Positions 1-13,002 of a stretch of DNA of 64,000 nucleotides are shown one piece after another. Source of the stretch: Diphasiastrum complanatum (taxonomy: Eukaryota; Streptophyta; Lycopodiopsida; Lycopodiales; Lycopodiaceae). The stretch spans positions 60,776,560-60,840,559 of the forward strand of contig CM055100.1 in the NCBI GenBank assembly GCA_029204225.1. Direction: 5' to 3'. Below the pieces are notes generated by a model. It was given only the letters and a program-made list of their open reading frames with translations. It was not told the DNA's origin and ran no database searches. Numbering within the stretch: the first letter of the stretch is position 1; every line of letters starts with the position of its first letter. The position numbers and the translations under genes are program-made.

Positions 1-456
1 GGTGTAGTAGGCACCTCCTAAAGTTATTTAGGTTCAGTCCAACCATTGCTTGACTTATGCACCAAATTAGATCAATTTTTCATCAATTTTGATCATTTTT
101 TGCTTGTGATTGGATAGTAGATTGTGTTGCATCCTCATTAAGTTCCATTTAGATCTTTTACAAGTGATTTTGGAAGTATATTAGGTTGCTGAAATTCACT
201 CTTGATCAGATCATTTGGAAGCTTTAATGTTCTTTATAGAAAGAGAGGCAATTCTACTAGTATTGTCTACTTCAATCAAGCAAGTGCATTGTTTCTAGTA
301 TTCTATGATTTGATTTTGTTAGAGATCATTCTTAGATCTTTATAGGAAGTATATTACTGATCTTTTCAGGTCCCTAAGAAGTGGGATAAGGTAGACCTTC
401 AATCAAATCAATAGAAGTAACCTTCATTTGTGTCAAGTCCTTGATTAGGAGACTAG

Positions 457-3400
457 ATGGCATCTATAAATGCATATCTTTTGGATACTAATGAAAGGCT
501 CAACAAAACTAACTATTCCATATGGAAAGTTAGAATGGAATCTATCATGATCATGCAAGATCTGATGGAAATTGTAAATGGTAAGGAGGGTGAACCTATT
601 CATCCTCAAGAAAAAGCCAAATACATCAAGAGGTGCAATGTTGCACTACATTGCATAAAAATGAATGTTGCAAATGAACTCTTAAGAGAGGTAGGAGATT
701 GCACTTCAGCTCAAGATGCTTGGGAGACTTTGCAAAAGGTCTATGAATCCAAGAACCAAACTAGAATGTTAGCTTTGAAGAATCAAATCTATAGAAGCTA
801 TCAAAAGAAAGGAGAGAGTGCACATACTTTTGTCCTAAGAGTAAAGGAATTGAACAAAGAGCTAGCCTTTATAGGTGACCCTATCAAGGATGAAGAGCTT
901 GTTCAACTCATATTGAATGGACTAAGCTTTGAATTTGACAATTTGGTTCAGGGATATGCAATTATGGGTAAGCTACCCATACTTGAAAAACTCCAAGGCA
1001 CACTCATGGCCGAGGAATCAAGAAGGAGCCAAATGCAAGAGAGGATGGATAGGCTTTCCATCCAAGGTGGAGATGACCAAGCTCTCTTCACCAAAGGCAA
1101 AGGCAAGTCCAAAGGCAAAGGATCAACATTCAAGAAGTCTACAAAGCTTGAGGATCAAGAAGGACCCCCAAAGGCATCTCCATCAACCACCAAAGTCAAG
1201 AAGGACAAATCAAAGGTGAAGTGCTACTATTGTAGCAAGATGGGGCATTATGCCTCGGAATGCTTCAAGAGGAAGCAAGATCAAAGCCAAGCCAACATGA
1301 GCAAAGAGGAGGAGGAGGAGAGTTCACATGAGGACTCTCTCATGATGTCCATATTTTCTTCAACAAGCTTCAAAGGAGAAGATCCTTGGTGGATTGACTC
1401 GGGTGCTAGTTCACACATGACTAGTAAAAGGGAGTTTTTCTCTTCTCTCTTATCTTATGATGGACCTATAAAGTCTATCTATACAGCAAATGATGAAGCT
1501 TGTAAGATTGAAGGAGTTGGTAGCATTCCCCTTTGCTTAGGATCTTCCAAAAAGATCAACATAGAAGGTGTTTTGTACATTCCTACAATAACAAAGAATC
1601 TACTAAGTGTTGGCCAAATGGTAGACAATGGTTTCAATGTTGACTTTGCTTCAAATGAATGTTTCATCAAGAAGAAGGGTAAGATAGTGGCTAAGGGCAC
1701 TAGACTTGGCAAACTTTATAAGCTGGATGCATTTGTGGATACTAATGTTGTCATGTTGGCCGAGAAGAGCAAGATATCTACCTTTACTTTATGGCACAAA
1801 AGACTTGGACATGTCAACTCGGGTTCCATGGAGGCTATGATCAAGAAGGAGTATGCTTTAGGCCTACCAAGGTCTATTGGGAAGGAAGACAAGGTTTGTG
1901 AAGCTTGTGCCTTATCCAAGGCACATAAGAAGGTGTTTCCTAACTCCATCACAAAGTCATCTCATCCTCTTGAACTCATACACTCGGATGTGCACATTGC
2001 TAGCACCAAATCTAATGGAGGTTCATCCATGTTTTTAACCTTCATTGATGACTACTCAAGATATTGTTGGGTGTTCTTACTTTCCTTCAAATCTCAAGTA
2101 TTTGATACTTTTGTAAAGTTCAAGTTGTTTGTGGAAAAGCATCATAATCATAGCATCAAGATTCTTAGAAGTGACAATGGTGGAGAATTCATCTCCAATG
2201 AGTTCAAGGCCTTTTGTGAGGAGGAAGGGAACAAGAAAGAGACTTCTTGTCCTTACACTCCTCAACAAAATGGAGTTGCTGAAAGAAGGAATAGAACATT
2301 ATGTGAATGTTCTAAGGCTTTAAGATTAGATGCTTGTTTGCCCAAATCCTTTTGGGGTGAGTCTCTTGTATCTGCAAACTACTTGATGAATAGGGTGTCT
2401 TGCAAAGCAATTGAAGGCAAAACTCCTTATGAGATGTTGTATGGAAAGAAACCCAATCTTAATCACTTGAAAGTTTTTGGGTGTATATGTTATGTGCATG
2501 TGCCATTGGAAACAAGAACCAAGGAGGATCCATCTTCCACAAGAGGGATCATGCTTGGATATGCAAGCTCAAGCAAGGGCTACAAAGTCTATCTCCCATC
2601 CTTGAACAAATTTGTTGTTTCAAGGGATGTCATCTTTGATGAACATCATATGCATATGCTTGAAGAAGGCTCAAGTGCTCCAACAATCAAGAAGAAGATG
2701 GCCGAGGAGCAAGATCTTGGTTTTGAGGAGGAGCTCATGGAGGAGCAAGCACCAAACCCACCTATCACACCAAGGAGATCTTCAAGGGCAAAAGTGGAGC
2801 CATCAAGGCTCACATATCAAGGCAAAGGACAGCAAGTTGAGGGTATCTCATCCACTTCTTATGCTTTATCTAGTTTTGAAGAACCATCTAATGTTGAAGA
2901 TGCATTGAACTCCAAAAAATGGTATAAAGCTATGTTGGATGAGTATGATGCCTTGATTGAGAATGAAACTTGGTTGCTTGTTGAGAGACCTCAAAGGAAT
3001 GTAATAGGATGCAAGTGGGTCTTCAAGCTTAAGTTGAATGCAAATGGGAGTGTTAACAAACATAAAGCAAGATTAGTTGCAAAAGGTTATGCTCAAGAGA
3101 GAGGGATAGACTATGAGGAAACTTTTGCACCCGTGGCCAAGATGGTCACAATAAGACTAATCATTGCACTTGCATCACATTTTGGATGGATTCTATGTCA
3201 AATGGATGTCTCTAATGCTTTCTTGAATGGTTTTTTGGAAGAGGATATCTATATGGAGCAGCCACAAGGGTTCATCAAGCATGGAATGGAGAACAAAGTA
3301 TGCCATCTCCAAAGAAGCATCTATGGCTTGAAGCAAGCCTCGAGATCTTGGAATTCAAGACTACATTGCTATCTTATTTCACTTTCTTTTGTTCAAAGTG

Positions 3401-4425
3401 AATATGATCCCACTCTTTACATTAAGTTTGATGATGTTGGTATTGTACTTTTACTCATTTATGTAGATGACATCATCATTAGTGGAAATAGTGTTGATGG
3501 TATTGAAAAAATCAAGATAGATCTATCCTTAGAGTTCAAGATGGTAGATCTAGGGTGTCTTCACTTCATCTTAGGCATAGAAGTACTTAGAGGGTCTGAT
3601 TTTATCTTTATAAGTCAAGTAAACTATGCTCAAAGTCTTTTGAAGAAGTTTAAGATGGAAGTATGCAAAAGTGTTGACACACCAATGGAGCAAGATGTAA
3701 AAGTGCCAAATGAAGATGATGAAAGATCCTTCATGGACATCACTTTGTTTAGGCAACTTATAGGTTCCTTAATGTGGATCACTATAACTAGACCAGATCT
3801 TAGCTTTAGTGTATGTAGGTTGAGCCAATCCATGCAAAAGCCATTGAATATCCATTGGAAAAAGGCTAAGAGGATTCTAAGATACATCTCGGGTACATTG
3901 GATTTTGGGATTCTATATAGAGGAGATGTGATTAACCTTCATGCATTTAGTGATTCAGATTTTGCACAGGACAAGAGGGATAGGAAATCAACAAGTGCCT
4001 ATTCAACTTTCATAGGAGAAGGTGTGGTTTCATGGCTTTCAAAAAAGCAAGAAACTATATCTCTATCTTCAACCGAGGCCGAGTACAAAGCTTTGACAAC
4101 CACTACAAAGGAGGTACTTTGGATCAAGAGATTATTGGTGGAACTAAAGATCATGGATTCAGAGGAGGCACCAATCATCTACAATGACAATATATCAGCC
4201 CAACACCTTGCATCTAACCCAATCTTCCATGCAAGATCTAAGCACATTGAGATATGCCATCACTTTGTAAGAGAAATGGTGCAAGCCAAGGAGATTGCTT
4301 TGGAGCATGTTCCAAGCAATGAATGTGTAGCTGATCTACTTACTAAACCACTTCAAAAGACACCTTTTATGAAGTTCAGATCATCACTTGGAGTGATTAG
4401 TAAAGCAATGATTGAACCAAGCTAG
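457..4425 (+). CDS. Copia gag-pol polyprotein, 1322 aa, intact
   Basis: This single ORF encodes the whole replication machinery of a Ty1/copia element: particle protein, protease, integrase, reverse transcriptase and RNase H. Gag (about residues 1-270) ends in a CCHC zinc knuckle, C256-C259-H264-C269. The protease active site DSG is at 314-316 (WWIDSGASSH). The integrase zinc region starts at WH 446-447 (WHKRLGH) and later has CEAC. The catalytic triad is D511, D573 and E609, with exactly 35 residues between the last two. RT carries YVDD at 1002-1005 and QMDVSNAFLNG upstream. RNase H shows FSDSDFA near 1164-1170, SLSSTEAEYKAL, and LLTKPL near the C terminus. The length is normal for a single-ORF plant copia element. 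No stop or frameshift is present, so it may be competent or recently so. The start codon chosen is the first ATG, leading into the family-typical N terminus with NYSIWKVRMES. Confidence 0.95.
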   Translation: MASINAYLLDTNERLNKTNYSIWKVRMESIMIMQDLMEIVNGKEGEPIHPQEKAKYIKRCNVALHCIKMNVANELLREVGDCTSAQDAWETLQKVYESKNQTRMLALKNQIYRSYQKKGESAHTFVLRVKELNKELAFIGDPIKDEELVQLILNGLSFEFDNLVQGYAIMGKLPILEKLQGTLMAEESRRSQMQERMDRLSIQGGDDQALFTKGKGKSKGKGSTFKKSTKLEDQEGPPKASPSTTKVKKDKSKVKCYYCSKMGHYASECFKRKQDQSQANMSKEEEEESSHEDSLMMSIFSSTSFKGEDPWWIDSGASSHMTSKREFFSSLLSYDGPIKSIYTANDEACKIEGVGSIPLCLGSSKKINIEGVLYIPTITKNLLSVGQMVDNGFNVDFASNECFIKKKGKIVAKGTRLGKLYKLDAFVDTNVVMLAEKSKISTFTLWHKRLGHVNSGSMEAMIKKEYALGLPRSIGKEDKVCEACALSKAHKKVFPNSITKSSHPLELIHSDVHIASTKSNGGSSMFLTFIDDYSRYCWVFLLSFKSQVFDTFVKFKLFVEKHHNHSIKILRSDNGGEFISNEFKAFCEEEGNKKETSCPYTPQQNGVAERRNRTLCECSKALRLDACLPKSFWGESLVSANYLMNRVSCKAIEGKTPYEMLYGKKPNLNHLKVFGCICYVHVPLETRTKEDPSSTRGIMLGYASSSKGYKVYLPSLNKFVVSRDVIFDEHHMHMLEEGSSAPTIKKKMAEEQDLGFEEELMEEQAPNPPITPRRSSRAKVEPSRLTYQGKGQQVEGISSTSYALSSFEEPSNVEDALNSKKWYKAMLDEYDALIENETWLLVERPQRNVIGCKWVFKLKLNANGSVNKHKARLVAKGYAQERGIDYEETFAPVAKMVTIRLIIALASHFGWILCQMDVSNAFLNGFLEEDIYMEQPQGFIKHGMENKVCHLQRSIYGLKQASRSWNSRLHCYLISLSFVQSEYDPTLYIKFDDVGIVLLLIYVDDIIISGNSVDGIEKIKIDLSLEFKMVDLGCLHFILGIEVLRGSDFIFISQVNYAQSLLKKFKMEVCKSVDTPMEQDVKVPNEDDERSFMDITLFRQLIGSLMWITITRPDLSFSVCRLSQSMQKPLNIHWKKAKRILRYISGTLDFGILYRGDVINLHAFSDSDFAQDKRDRKSTSAYSTFIGEGVVSWLSKKQETISLSSTEAEYKALTTTTKEVLWIKRLLVELKIMDSEEAPIIYNDNISAQHLASNPIFHARSKHIEICHHFVREMVQAKEIALEHVPSNECVADLLTKPLQKTPFMKFRSSLGVISKAMIEPS

Positions 4426-4428
4426 ATA

Positions 4429-4439
4429 GTGAGGAGGAG
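4429..4439 (+). promoter_or_regulatory. Polypurine tract of Copia-1
   Basis: GTGAGGAGGAG lies just downstream of the gag-pol stop and directly before TGTTAAAAATTC. This is the expected place for plus-strand priming next to a 3' LTR. Confidence 0.7.
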
Positions 4440-5124
4440 TGTTAAAAATTCACAATTCTAGCTTGACTAGTTTTGGTCATATGACTTGTAAATAGTTAGA
4501 TGGTCATGATGTGGCTTGTCACACGTGCCAAATAGCATAGGATTCCATTCATAAGGATGTTCTCAAGTAGACCTAAGTGTTAGAACCTTTGGAATGAGTC
4601 CAAATTATGCTTAGATACAAGGGAGAAAAAATAGGAGCTATTTTTGGTAATTTTTGCATTGTTGAGGGATCTCCAAGATTCCAACCCTAACTTGGTAGGG
4701 ATGAAAGATCCACCAAAATTAGCATTAGGGATAGGTTTAGGGCTACTCATACCTGCCCAAAACCGTGATGGATCATGTATATATAGGTGATGATATCTCA
4801 CCAAAATCAATCAAGCAATTTCATGTTTTTTCTCTCATAATGGTGCAATTGCTCTCTATGTTCATAATTGTTTGAGTACTTGTGATTACTAATGATTATA
4901 GGAGTGAATGTAGGTCTGGTGTACAGTACTCAGACTGTGGGAGGCCGTACTTTCACACGTGTGAAGCCTTCTTCAAGGATTTGGGCCATTTAGTGAGATT
5001 CAAGCATAGATTTTTGATGGATTTTGATGGTTCAACTTGTGCTAATCTTATGAAATCATAATCTATTATTTCCCTCATCATTTCAAGTGTTTTAGGATCC
5101 TTATTTGCTGTAATTTTTACAACA
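4440..5124 (+). repeat. 3' LTR of Copia-1 (end approximate)
   Basis: The LTR starts with TG directly after the polypurine tract. The inferred end, TTTTTACAACA at 5124, resembles the LTR ends of other copia copies here and gives a length (685 bp) near those of Copia-2 and Copia-3. However, codons of a copia protease fragment can be read from about 5117, so the end may lie slightly earlier. It contains one CACACGTGTG palindrome at 4954-4963. No second LTR copy is in the window to confirm the ends. Confidence 0.6.
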
Positions 5125-5200
5125 TGGCCAATGGTGGTGAGTGTGTGATTGAAGGTACTGGTTCAATTCCTATTTGTCTCTCTACTAATAGGAAAGGGAG
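5117..5200 (+). pseudogene. Copia protease-region scrap
   Basis: Translation gives ANGGECVIEGTGSIPICLST followed by NRKG. This matches the stretch just after the protease DSG motif in Copia-2 (ANDGQCDIKGIGTIPISLST). Homology stops after about 28 codons. It is a fragment of a second copia copy abutting Copia-1. Nothing else of that copy is recognisable downstream. Confidence 0.6.
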
Positions 5201-6482
5201 TGACAGCTGATACTTTGGCGAGTGATCAGGTGAGCTGCATAGTTATATGCACAGTGGTCTCCAGATTGGCATCACATGTTGTTGTTATCCATCATTATTT
5301 GGTAAGCAGGATGCAGTTTCTGGTTAGATCCAGTTGGAGTCTAGTTGCACTACAGGTGGACAGATTTTTGAGGAGCTATCAACAGGTAATGGATATTTGG
5401 TGATCAGATGGTACAGGATATAGGGTTCTGGAGCTATCCTACTTGATATGCTATGGATTGTGGGTGAGTTATTCATCACGATAGTGGATCTAGTTTGCAT
5501 TTGCTTTGTCTTGGACGCTATGATGGATACAGTGTTGGGGAGATAGGCTCCTTGGTGGGAGGCCTATGTACTAGTCAAATCAGAGTTGGCAACGTCAAGC
5601 ATGGAAAGTTGAGCCTACATGGGATGTAGGAGAGGAAAATCATCATCAGTATCTCTTGGAGGTAGGCGAGCTACTCAGGTATAGCCTATGGTGAGGTTTG
5701 TGTACATTCATTCATTGAGTCCTTGGTAGACTCTTGTGCTTGGTGCATGGAAAATGGAGGGGGATCAGCTTTTAGGACTTATTAGACAGTTGGATATGCT
5801 TGGAAGCGAGGACATCTTGATTACAGGTGCGGGCCATGGTTGCGGTCCTGATTTGGTGACCAGTGGTGTAGCAGTGGTATGACAAGATACCACTTATGGG
5901 CAGGCCTTAGTCATGTATTTGACGCTTTATCATTCGTGTTGGTTTGCATGAGTGTATGTGGGCTTGCATGTTGCCTTGTCACAGGAGTTTAGATATGAGT
6001 CGGAGTTTTATGTGGTTGTGCATTTGCTACAGTGAAACAAAGTAGTCATTTATGCTCATTGACTTGTCATTGTCTACTAGTTGTCTATCTAGTGAGAGTA
6101 TAATCTTATGGTGGAAGTAAGATTTCCTCAGGTTGAGTCTCAGTCGCTCATGTATGTCAGCTTTACAGGTTCGTACTTGTAAGTGTCTGATAGGATGTTA
6201 GCCTAGCTAGATAGAGGATGTAAGCCTCATGGTGGCAGTGGGATTTCCTCAGTTCTATGAGGGTCCACATTGTCGTCGAACTTTGGTAAGTCCAACTTCG
6301 GTGTTCATTTATAAGATCTTGCTATATGAGAAACATTTGAACAAGTTAATCTTCAAGGCTATAATATTGATTAGGCCTCCATCTGGATGGCCCAGGATCT
6401 TGGTTCACTTGAGGCCTAATACGAAAAGGTCTCTTTCCATCATTCTGATTATCGTTTGGTGTGTTCTCATCAAAAAGTTCTT

Positions 6483-6486
<4 letters not shown>
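5201..6486. other. Unassigned region, no recognisable gene
   Basis: No ORF with recognisable domains was found on either strand. Two short similar stretches occur near 6105 and 6227 (each with ATGGTGG-AGT-GATTTCCTCAG), suggesting a decayed internal duplication. The sequence is somewhat less AT-rich than the region after 6640. Decayed retroelement DNA is likely but unproven. Confidence 0.3.
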
Positions 6487-7859
<1,373 letters not shown>

Positions 7860-8350
7860 GTGCTTGTTAAAAATCTTTAAATAAGTCTCACAACCATATA
7901 AATTCTTGTACAACACTACTAAGAGCACGATATTTAGCTTGTATTGATGATAAAACAACATTGGCTACTTCTTACTACAAACTATGACTACAAAATCCAA
8001 GTTAAACAAATAATCTATTGTAAAACTTCTATAATCTATGTTACCTACTCAATTCGCATCTAAAAATCTCACAAGCATCTACACTTCTTAATTGCTATAT
8101 TGTTGTCCAAAATGTTAAAAAAGTCCATTTGATATAGTGCAATATTCTTTTCTTAGTGACTTTGTAGTCCATCTCTTGAATTAGATGTTTACTGACTCAA
8201 TAACAATAAAATTGATAGATAAAGATGAGTAAGGGTAAGATAAATAAGGCCACTAATAAGTTGATGACCCATATATTCATTCACCTCATCCAAATAAGCT
8301 TGTAATGTCAATTTCAAATTTTCATCCATGGGTGTATTCAATGGCATATT
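7860..8350 (-). pseudogene. Decayed copia RT C-terminus and RNase H
   Basis: On the minus strand, scattered frames read as the end of copia RT (LISGLIYLTLTH, near 8260) and then RNase H near 7870-8060. The RNase H part contains AKYRALSSVVQEFIWL, matching the usual AEYRALSS..E..WL, and CSKK just upstream of it. Several stops and base losses interrupt it. The family differs from Copia-1 and Copia-2. No LTR for it was recognised. Recognition rests on motif order rather than a continuous frame. Confidence 0.6.
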
Positions 8351-8751
8351 GATTTGTTTTGGTAGTTCTTTAGCATATTTGAGTTAGCATTGTGCCACAA
8401 TCATGTTGTCACAAACTCCTCTTTATATAACATTGTGCTCCTCAAGCCAAGTTTATCTCCAACATTTCAAGTTAAATTCTCTCACGTATTGACCTCCTTG
8501 ATTTTTTTATCTTTTTTTTTTCGTATAACTTAATATATTTAGTGTTTTTGTAGTCTACAAGTAACACTTTGGTATCTTTCTTGGTGAGGCCTCATCTTAC
8601 TTCATTTGCTTATTACTTAGTCAATGAAATGATATATCAAACACAGAGAGAAAAAGGAATGAGAGAGCATTTGACAATGACTAAAGCATGTGAAAAAAAA
8701 TAGAAGATATATACTGATCAGATCACAAAAAGAAATCTTGTGCCCAATAAT

Positions 8752-9453
8752 TGTGAAGAATTGAAAAAGATTATCTATGTTAGATAAAGGGGTCTTATGT
8801 TTTTTGTATCAAGCATCTAGGTGTAGGATGTTGATAGGGTCAAATTTGGCATAGATGGGAAATTGACCATTTCCACTTGTAATGCCACTATTGAGCCAAA
8901 ATAGAGTAGGAGGCCAAACTCGAGCCAATTAGAGTGTAGACAAGTGTAATGCTTTGGTTTGATGAAGTCTAAGAGGTCCAATAGGATTTAGAGGTGGAAC
9001 CATGAGTGGTCCAATAGAATCTAGAGGTGAATGGATCAATAGTCCAATAGGATTAAGAGGTGGCAAAAGTGTGGTCCAATCATTGTTGAGCATTGTGGTA
9101 GCTCGTGGATCTACTAGTATCATTGTACTTCTCATTTGGATCTAATTGTTTTGGAGATTGAGTGAATTTTGTGAGTAATTGGTTTTCTAGCTTTCTCTCT
9201 CTACCCGAGAGATCATGATGATTTTCTCTCTCTAACCGAGAAGAGCAGCTTGTTTTTATTTAGATTATTTTTGGAACACTTCCCACACGTGTGAGTGAGA
9301 GTTGGAAATGATTGAATGCATGTAGTAGTGTGTTTTTGCCATAGAATCAAAGATAGATCTTGAATCTCATTCTAGTCTTGATCTTAGTGCATCTACACAC
9401 CTTAGGAGATCCAAAGCACATGTAGTGGGCACTCCACACGTGTGAAATCAACA
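8752..9453 (+). repeat. 5' LTR of Copia-C
   Basis: It begins TGTGAAGAATTG and ends AAATCAACA directly before the primer site. Relative to the 824-bp D LTR it lacks roughly 100 bp near its 5' end. It contains two CACACGTGTG palindromes, at 9284-9293 and 9435-9444. Confidence 0.8.
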
Positions 9454-9466
9454 TGGTATCAGAGAC
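9454..9466 (+). other. Primer binding site, initiator Met-tRNA type
   Basis: TGGTATCAGAGAC follows the LTR terminal CA with no spacer. It is the usual copia primer site TGGTATCAGAGC with an extra A before the final C. Confidence 0.85.
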
Positions 9467-10208
9467 TACCTAAGGTTACCATGCATTTTCATCCATTTGA
9501 GTGAAAACTTTTCATCAATCTTGAGCTAGAAATTGTCAAGATCCATTTTCCAAGCTATCTTGTTCATTTTTGGATCAAAGGACATCAATAGGGCATTGAT
9601 TGGGTCTGACTTGGTACTGTATAGAATCAGGTGCTCAGACACATGTGATGAACATCCAATTTCAAATTGAGAGTTCTCTCTCACGCTTGATCCATTTATC
9701 TTGCTTGATAGCTTATTTTGAGGCTATTTTTGTCTAGTTTTTGATGCAATCAGTTTTAATCCATTTGGTTGAGCCAATCAAAAGTTATATGCTTTTGAAG
9801 AGGGTTAGGTAGGGCACCTAGACCTATGTGGACACTTTTGGTTTGATCAAGAGACTGCTTGTTTGATCTCTATTCACAATTGTATGCTTATCAATCTCAT
9901 CTATAATCATCTAGACATGGTTTCGAGATCATAGCCAATTTGTTTCATGCAATATCATTGAGTTTGAGTCAAATTTGGTTACTTAGTGTATTTCACACGT
10001 GCTAAGAGTAAATGATCCTAACTTTTTCCATACTTCATTGTTTAATACGAAGTAGATCTTGTTTTAGAGAGATTTGAGTAGCTACTGAAAGTCAATTGAC
10101 AAATAGTTGCAAGATCTTTCATAGGAGGAGATAGCACATCATTATTGGATCCTATTGAGAGTGTGTAGCAACATTTATTGTTCATCATTTGAGTTTTCTT
10201 CACTTCAA

Positions 10209-12973
10209 ATGTCATGCTTGTTCGAATCAAGTGAGAGATTGTCCACTTCAAACTATTCAACTTGGAAGATGAGGATGGAGTCCATCTTGATCCTTCAAGT
10301 TGTAATGGACATAGTTCTTGGCCTTGAAGAAGAACCAAAAGTTATTCAAGAGGTTCAAAAGTACAAGAAGAGAGCTAGGATGGCTCTCCATTACATTAAG
10401 ATGAATGTTTCTAATGAGATATTGAGGGAGATAGGTACTTGCACAACAGCCAAAGAAGCTTGGGATTGTCTCAAGACTATTTATGAGGCTAAGAACACCT
10501 CTAGGCTCCTCACTCTTGGAAATCAAATCTGTCAAAGTGGCCAAAAGAGTGATGAGAGTGCATCTAGTTATGTTTTGAGAGTAAAGGATATTCATAGAGA
10601 GATTTCTTGTATTGGTGATTCCATCAATCAAAGTGAGTAGTCCAAGTCATTCTCAATGGCTTGAGAAGTGAATTTGATAATCTTGTCCAATCTTATGCCA
10701 TTAAGGAGGAGCTACCAAGCTTGGAGGCCCTTCAAAGTGTGCTTGCTGCTGAAGAATCAAGACAATATCAAAAGCTTTTAAGGATGGACAAGCTTTCTCT
10801 CACTCATAATGATGGCGAAGGCTCTCTCTTTGCCAAGGACAAGCACAAAGGGAGGAGCAAGAACCAATATCAACAATCCTCAAGCAAGGACAAAGCCAAA
10901 TCCAAAGACAAAGATGAGGAGGAAGGTGATTCCTCTATTGCTTCATCATCCAAGCTCAAGAAGAAGAAGATCAAGTGCTTTTATTGTTGCAAGAAAGGCC
11001 ATTATGCCACCAATTGCTTCAAGAAGAAGAATCAACTCAAGCAAGCCAACATCACCAATGAGAAGGAAGACACTATTGCAAGTGATGAAGAGGGATATCT
11101 TATGGGCTCTAGCTTCTCATCCTCTCCTTTCAAGAAGGATGGCTTATGGTATATTGATAGTGGAGTGTCTTCACATATGTGTAGCTCCAAGGACTCTCTC
11201 TTTTATTGCACCTTATGATGGAGTCAAGAAATCAATATACACTGCAAGTGATTTTGAATGTCCTATTGAAGGTATAGGGAACATTCCCTTAAAGCTTGCA
11301 TCCTCTAAAGCTCTTTCTCTTTCTAAAGTTCTTTATGTACCTAAGGTTACTAAGAATCTCATTAGTGTTGGCCAATTGCTTGATAATGGCCTTGATGTAA
11401 AATTCAATGTTGATACTTGCACTATCAAGAAGAATGATGAGATAATTGCATTAGGATCCAGATTTGGAGGCATCTATATACTAGATCCAAATGAATATGT
11501 GAATGCTTGTAATGTTGCTCTTGTGAACAAGCTCTCTATGCAAAAAGTATGGCATATGAGGTTGGGACATTCCAACTACAAATCCATGCTCTCTATGATC
11601 AAAGAGGCCAAAGCTATTGGCTTACCAAAGTCATTTTCCATGGAGATCAAGCCTTGTGAGGCTTGTGCTATTGCTAAATCTCACAAAGGCTATTTACAAT
11701 ATCTTCTATCAAAATCAAGAATCCTTTGGAGTTGATCCACTCGGATGTGCATTTCTCATCAACTATAAGAAAGGGAGGAGCCACTTGTTTTGTTACTTTC
11801 ATTGATGATTTCACAAGATTCACTTGGATATATCTTCTTGCTTCTAAATCTATGGTGTTTGATAATTTCTTTATTTTCAAAGCTTATGTAGAGAAGCAAT
11901 TCTCATTCAAGATTAAAGCTCTTAGATGTGATGGAGGTGGTGAATCTATCTTTACTAAATTTTATAATTTTTGTGAGCTTGAAGGCATCAAAAGAGAATT
12001 ATCTTGTGCCTATTCTCCATCTAAAAATGGAGTGGCTGAGAGAAAGAATAGATCTCTATGTGAATGTGCAAAATCTATGAGAATTGAGGCACCTTTGCCC
12101 AAAGATTTTTTTAGAGAAGCCATTAATTGTGCAAATTATCTTTGCAATAGGCTCCCACATATAGCTCTTGGAGGAAAGTCACCATATGAAATCTTATATT
12201 TGAAGAAGCCTAAGGTTGATCACCTTAGAGTTTTTGAATGCATATGCTTTGCCCATATTCCCTTGGAAACAAGGAAGAAGGAAGATCCTAGTGCATGCAA
12301 AGGGATCATGGTTGGATACTCATCCACCAAAAAGGGCTATAGAGTTTTTGTACTCTCTACTTCTCAAATTATTGAAAGTAGAGATGTTATCTTTCATGAA
12401 TATCAACATTCATCTTTTGAAGAGGCCGAGATCAAGAATCCTATGGATGCATCACCTATTATTAACTTTGAAGACAATTATGATGTGATGGGGTCGAGAA
12501 TTGGAGAAGACTCTCCGTGGATTTTCTCACCAAGAAGTTCCATGAGAGATAGATCCGAGCCTAAGAGGCTCTCTCATGTTGACAAAGGCAAACAAGTGGA
12601 TCTTGATTCCACTAATTATGTTTTTTATGTTTCTCATGAAGAGCCAAAGAATGTACAAGAGACACTCAATACCAAGAAGTGGTATGATGCCATGAAGCAA
12701 GAGTATGATGCATTGATCACCAACAATACTTGGGAGCTTGTGGATCCTCCATCCAACAAGCATGTGATTGGTTGCAGGTGGGTATTTAGTATCAAGTACA
12801 ATCATGATGGCATCGTCAACAAGTACAAAGCAAAATTATGTGCCAACGGATTTGCTCAAATCCATGGCCTTGATTACAAGGAGACCTTTGCACCTGTTGC
12901 AAATATGGTGACAATAAGAATTCTTATTTCTCTTGCTTGTTTTTTCAAGTGGAAGGTGTTCCAATTAGATTAA
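10209..12973 (+). pseudogene. Copia-C gag-pol, frameshifted and truncated in RT
   Basis: The ATG at 10209 is preferred over the upstream in-frame one because it aligns with the start region of D and leads into SERLSTSNYS. Gag runs to 10640, where one lost base relative to D creates a stop (SE*). It resumes at 10661 with zinc knuckle CFYCCKKGHYATNC. The protease keeps DSG (WYIDSGVSSH). Further frame breaks fall near 11200 and 11710. Integrase then runs from HSDVHFSS (11741 on) through AERKNRSL, and RT begins with WRWVFSI-like and ETFAPVANMV motifs. A stop follows QLD at 12971, and SNAFLNG is readable beyond it. The RT catalytic YVDD region is absent because the element is cut at 13002. Confidence 0.85.
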
Positions 12974-13002
12974 TCCAATGCGTTTCTAAATGGGAGAGCT
13001 GA

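Larger units (their letters stand above)
1..5124 (+). mobile_element. Copia-1, Ty1/copia LTR retrotransposon (5' LTR outside window)
   Basis: The window opens in the untranslated leader (1-456) of a copia element. It is followed by an uninterrupted gag-pol ORF, a purine-rich tract just before an LTR starting TGTT, and about 685 bp of 3' LTR. No primer binding site is seen in 1-456, so the 5' LTR and primer site must lie upstream of the window. The order protease-integrase-RT-RNase H is diagnostic of Ty1/copia. The right boundary is uncertain, because a protease scrap of another copia copy begins at about 5117, close to the inferred LTR end. Confidence 0.85.
8752..13002 (+). mobile_element. 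Copia-C, RT-bearing relative of the RT-less D/E/F family, 3' truncated
   Basis: The element has a 5' LTR (8752-9453), a methionine-tRNA primer site, a leader of about 740 bp and a broken gag-pol. It stops abruptly inside RT at about 13002, where minus-strand sequence of another copia copy begins. The reverse complement of its LTR matches the LTR of element D and both solo LTRs. Its gag is close to that of D, for example SERLSTSNYS and KKGHYATNCFKKKNQL. It therefore represents the RT-containing form of that family, although this copy is dead. Confidence 0.8.

Noticed and set aside
948-3887. Minus-strand and alternate-frame ORFs within Copia-1
   Set aside because: Shadows of the intact gag-pol frame; none has a recognisable domain.
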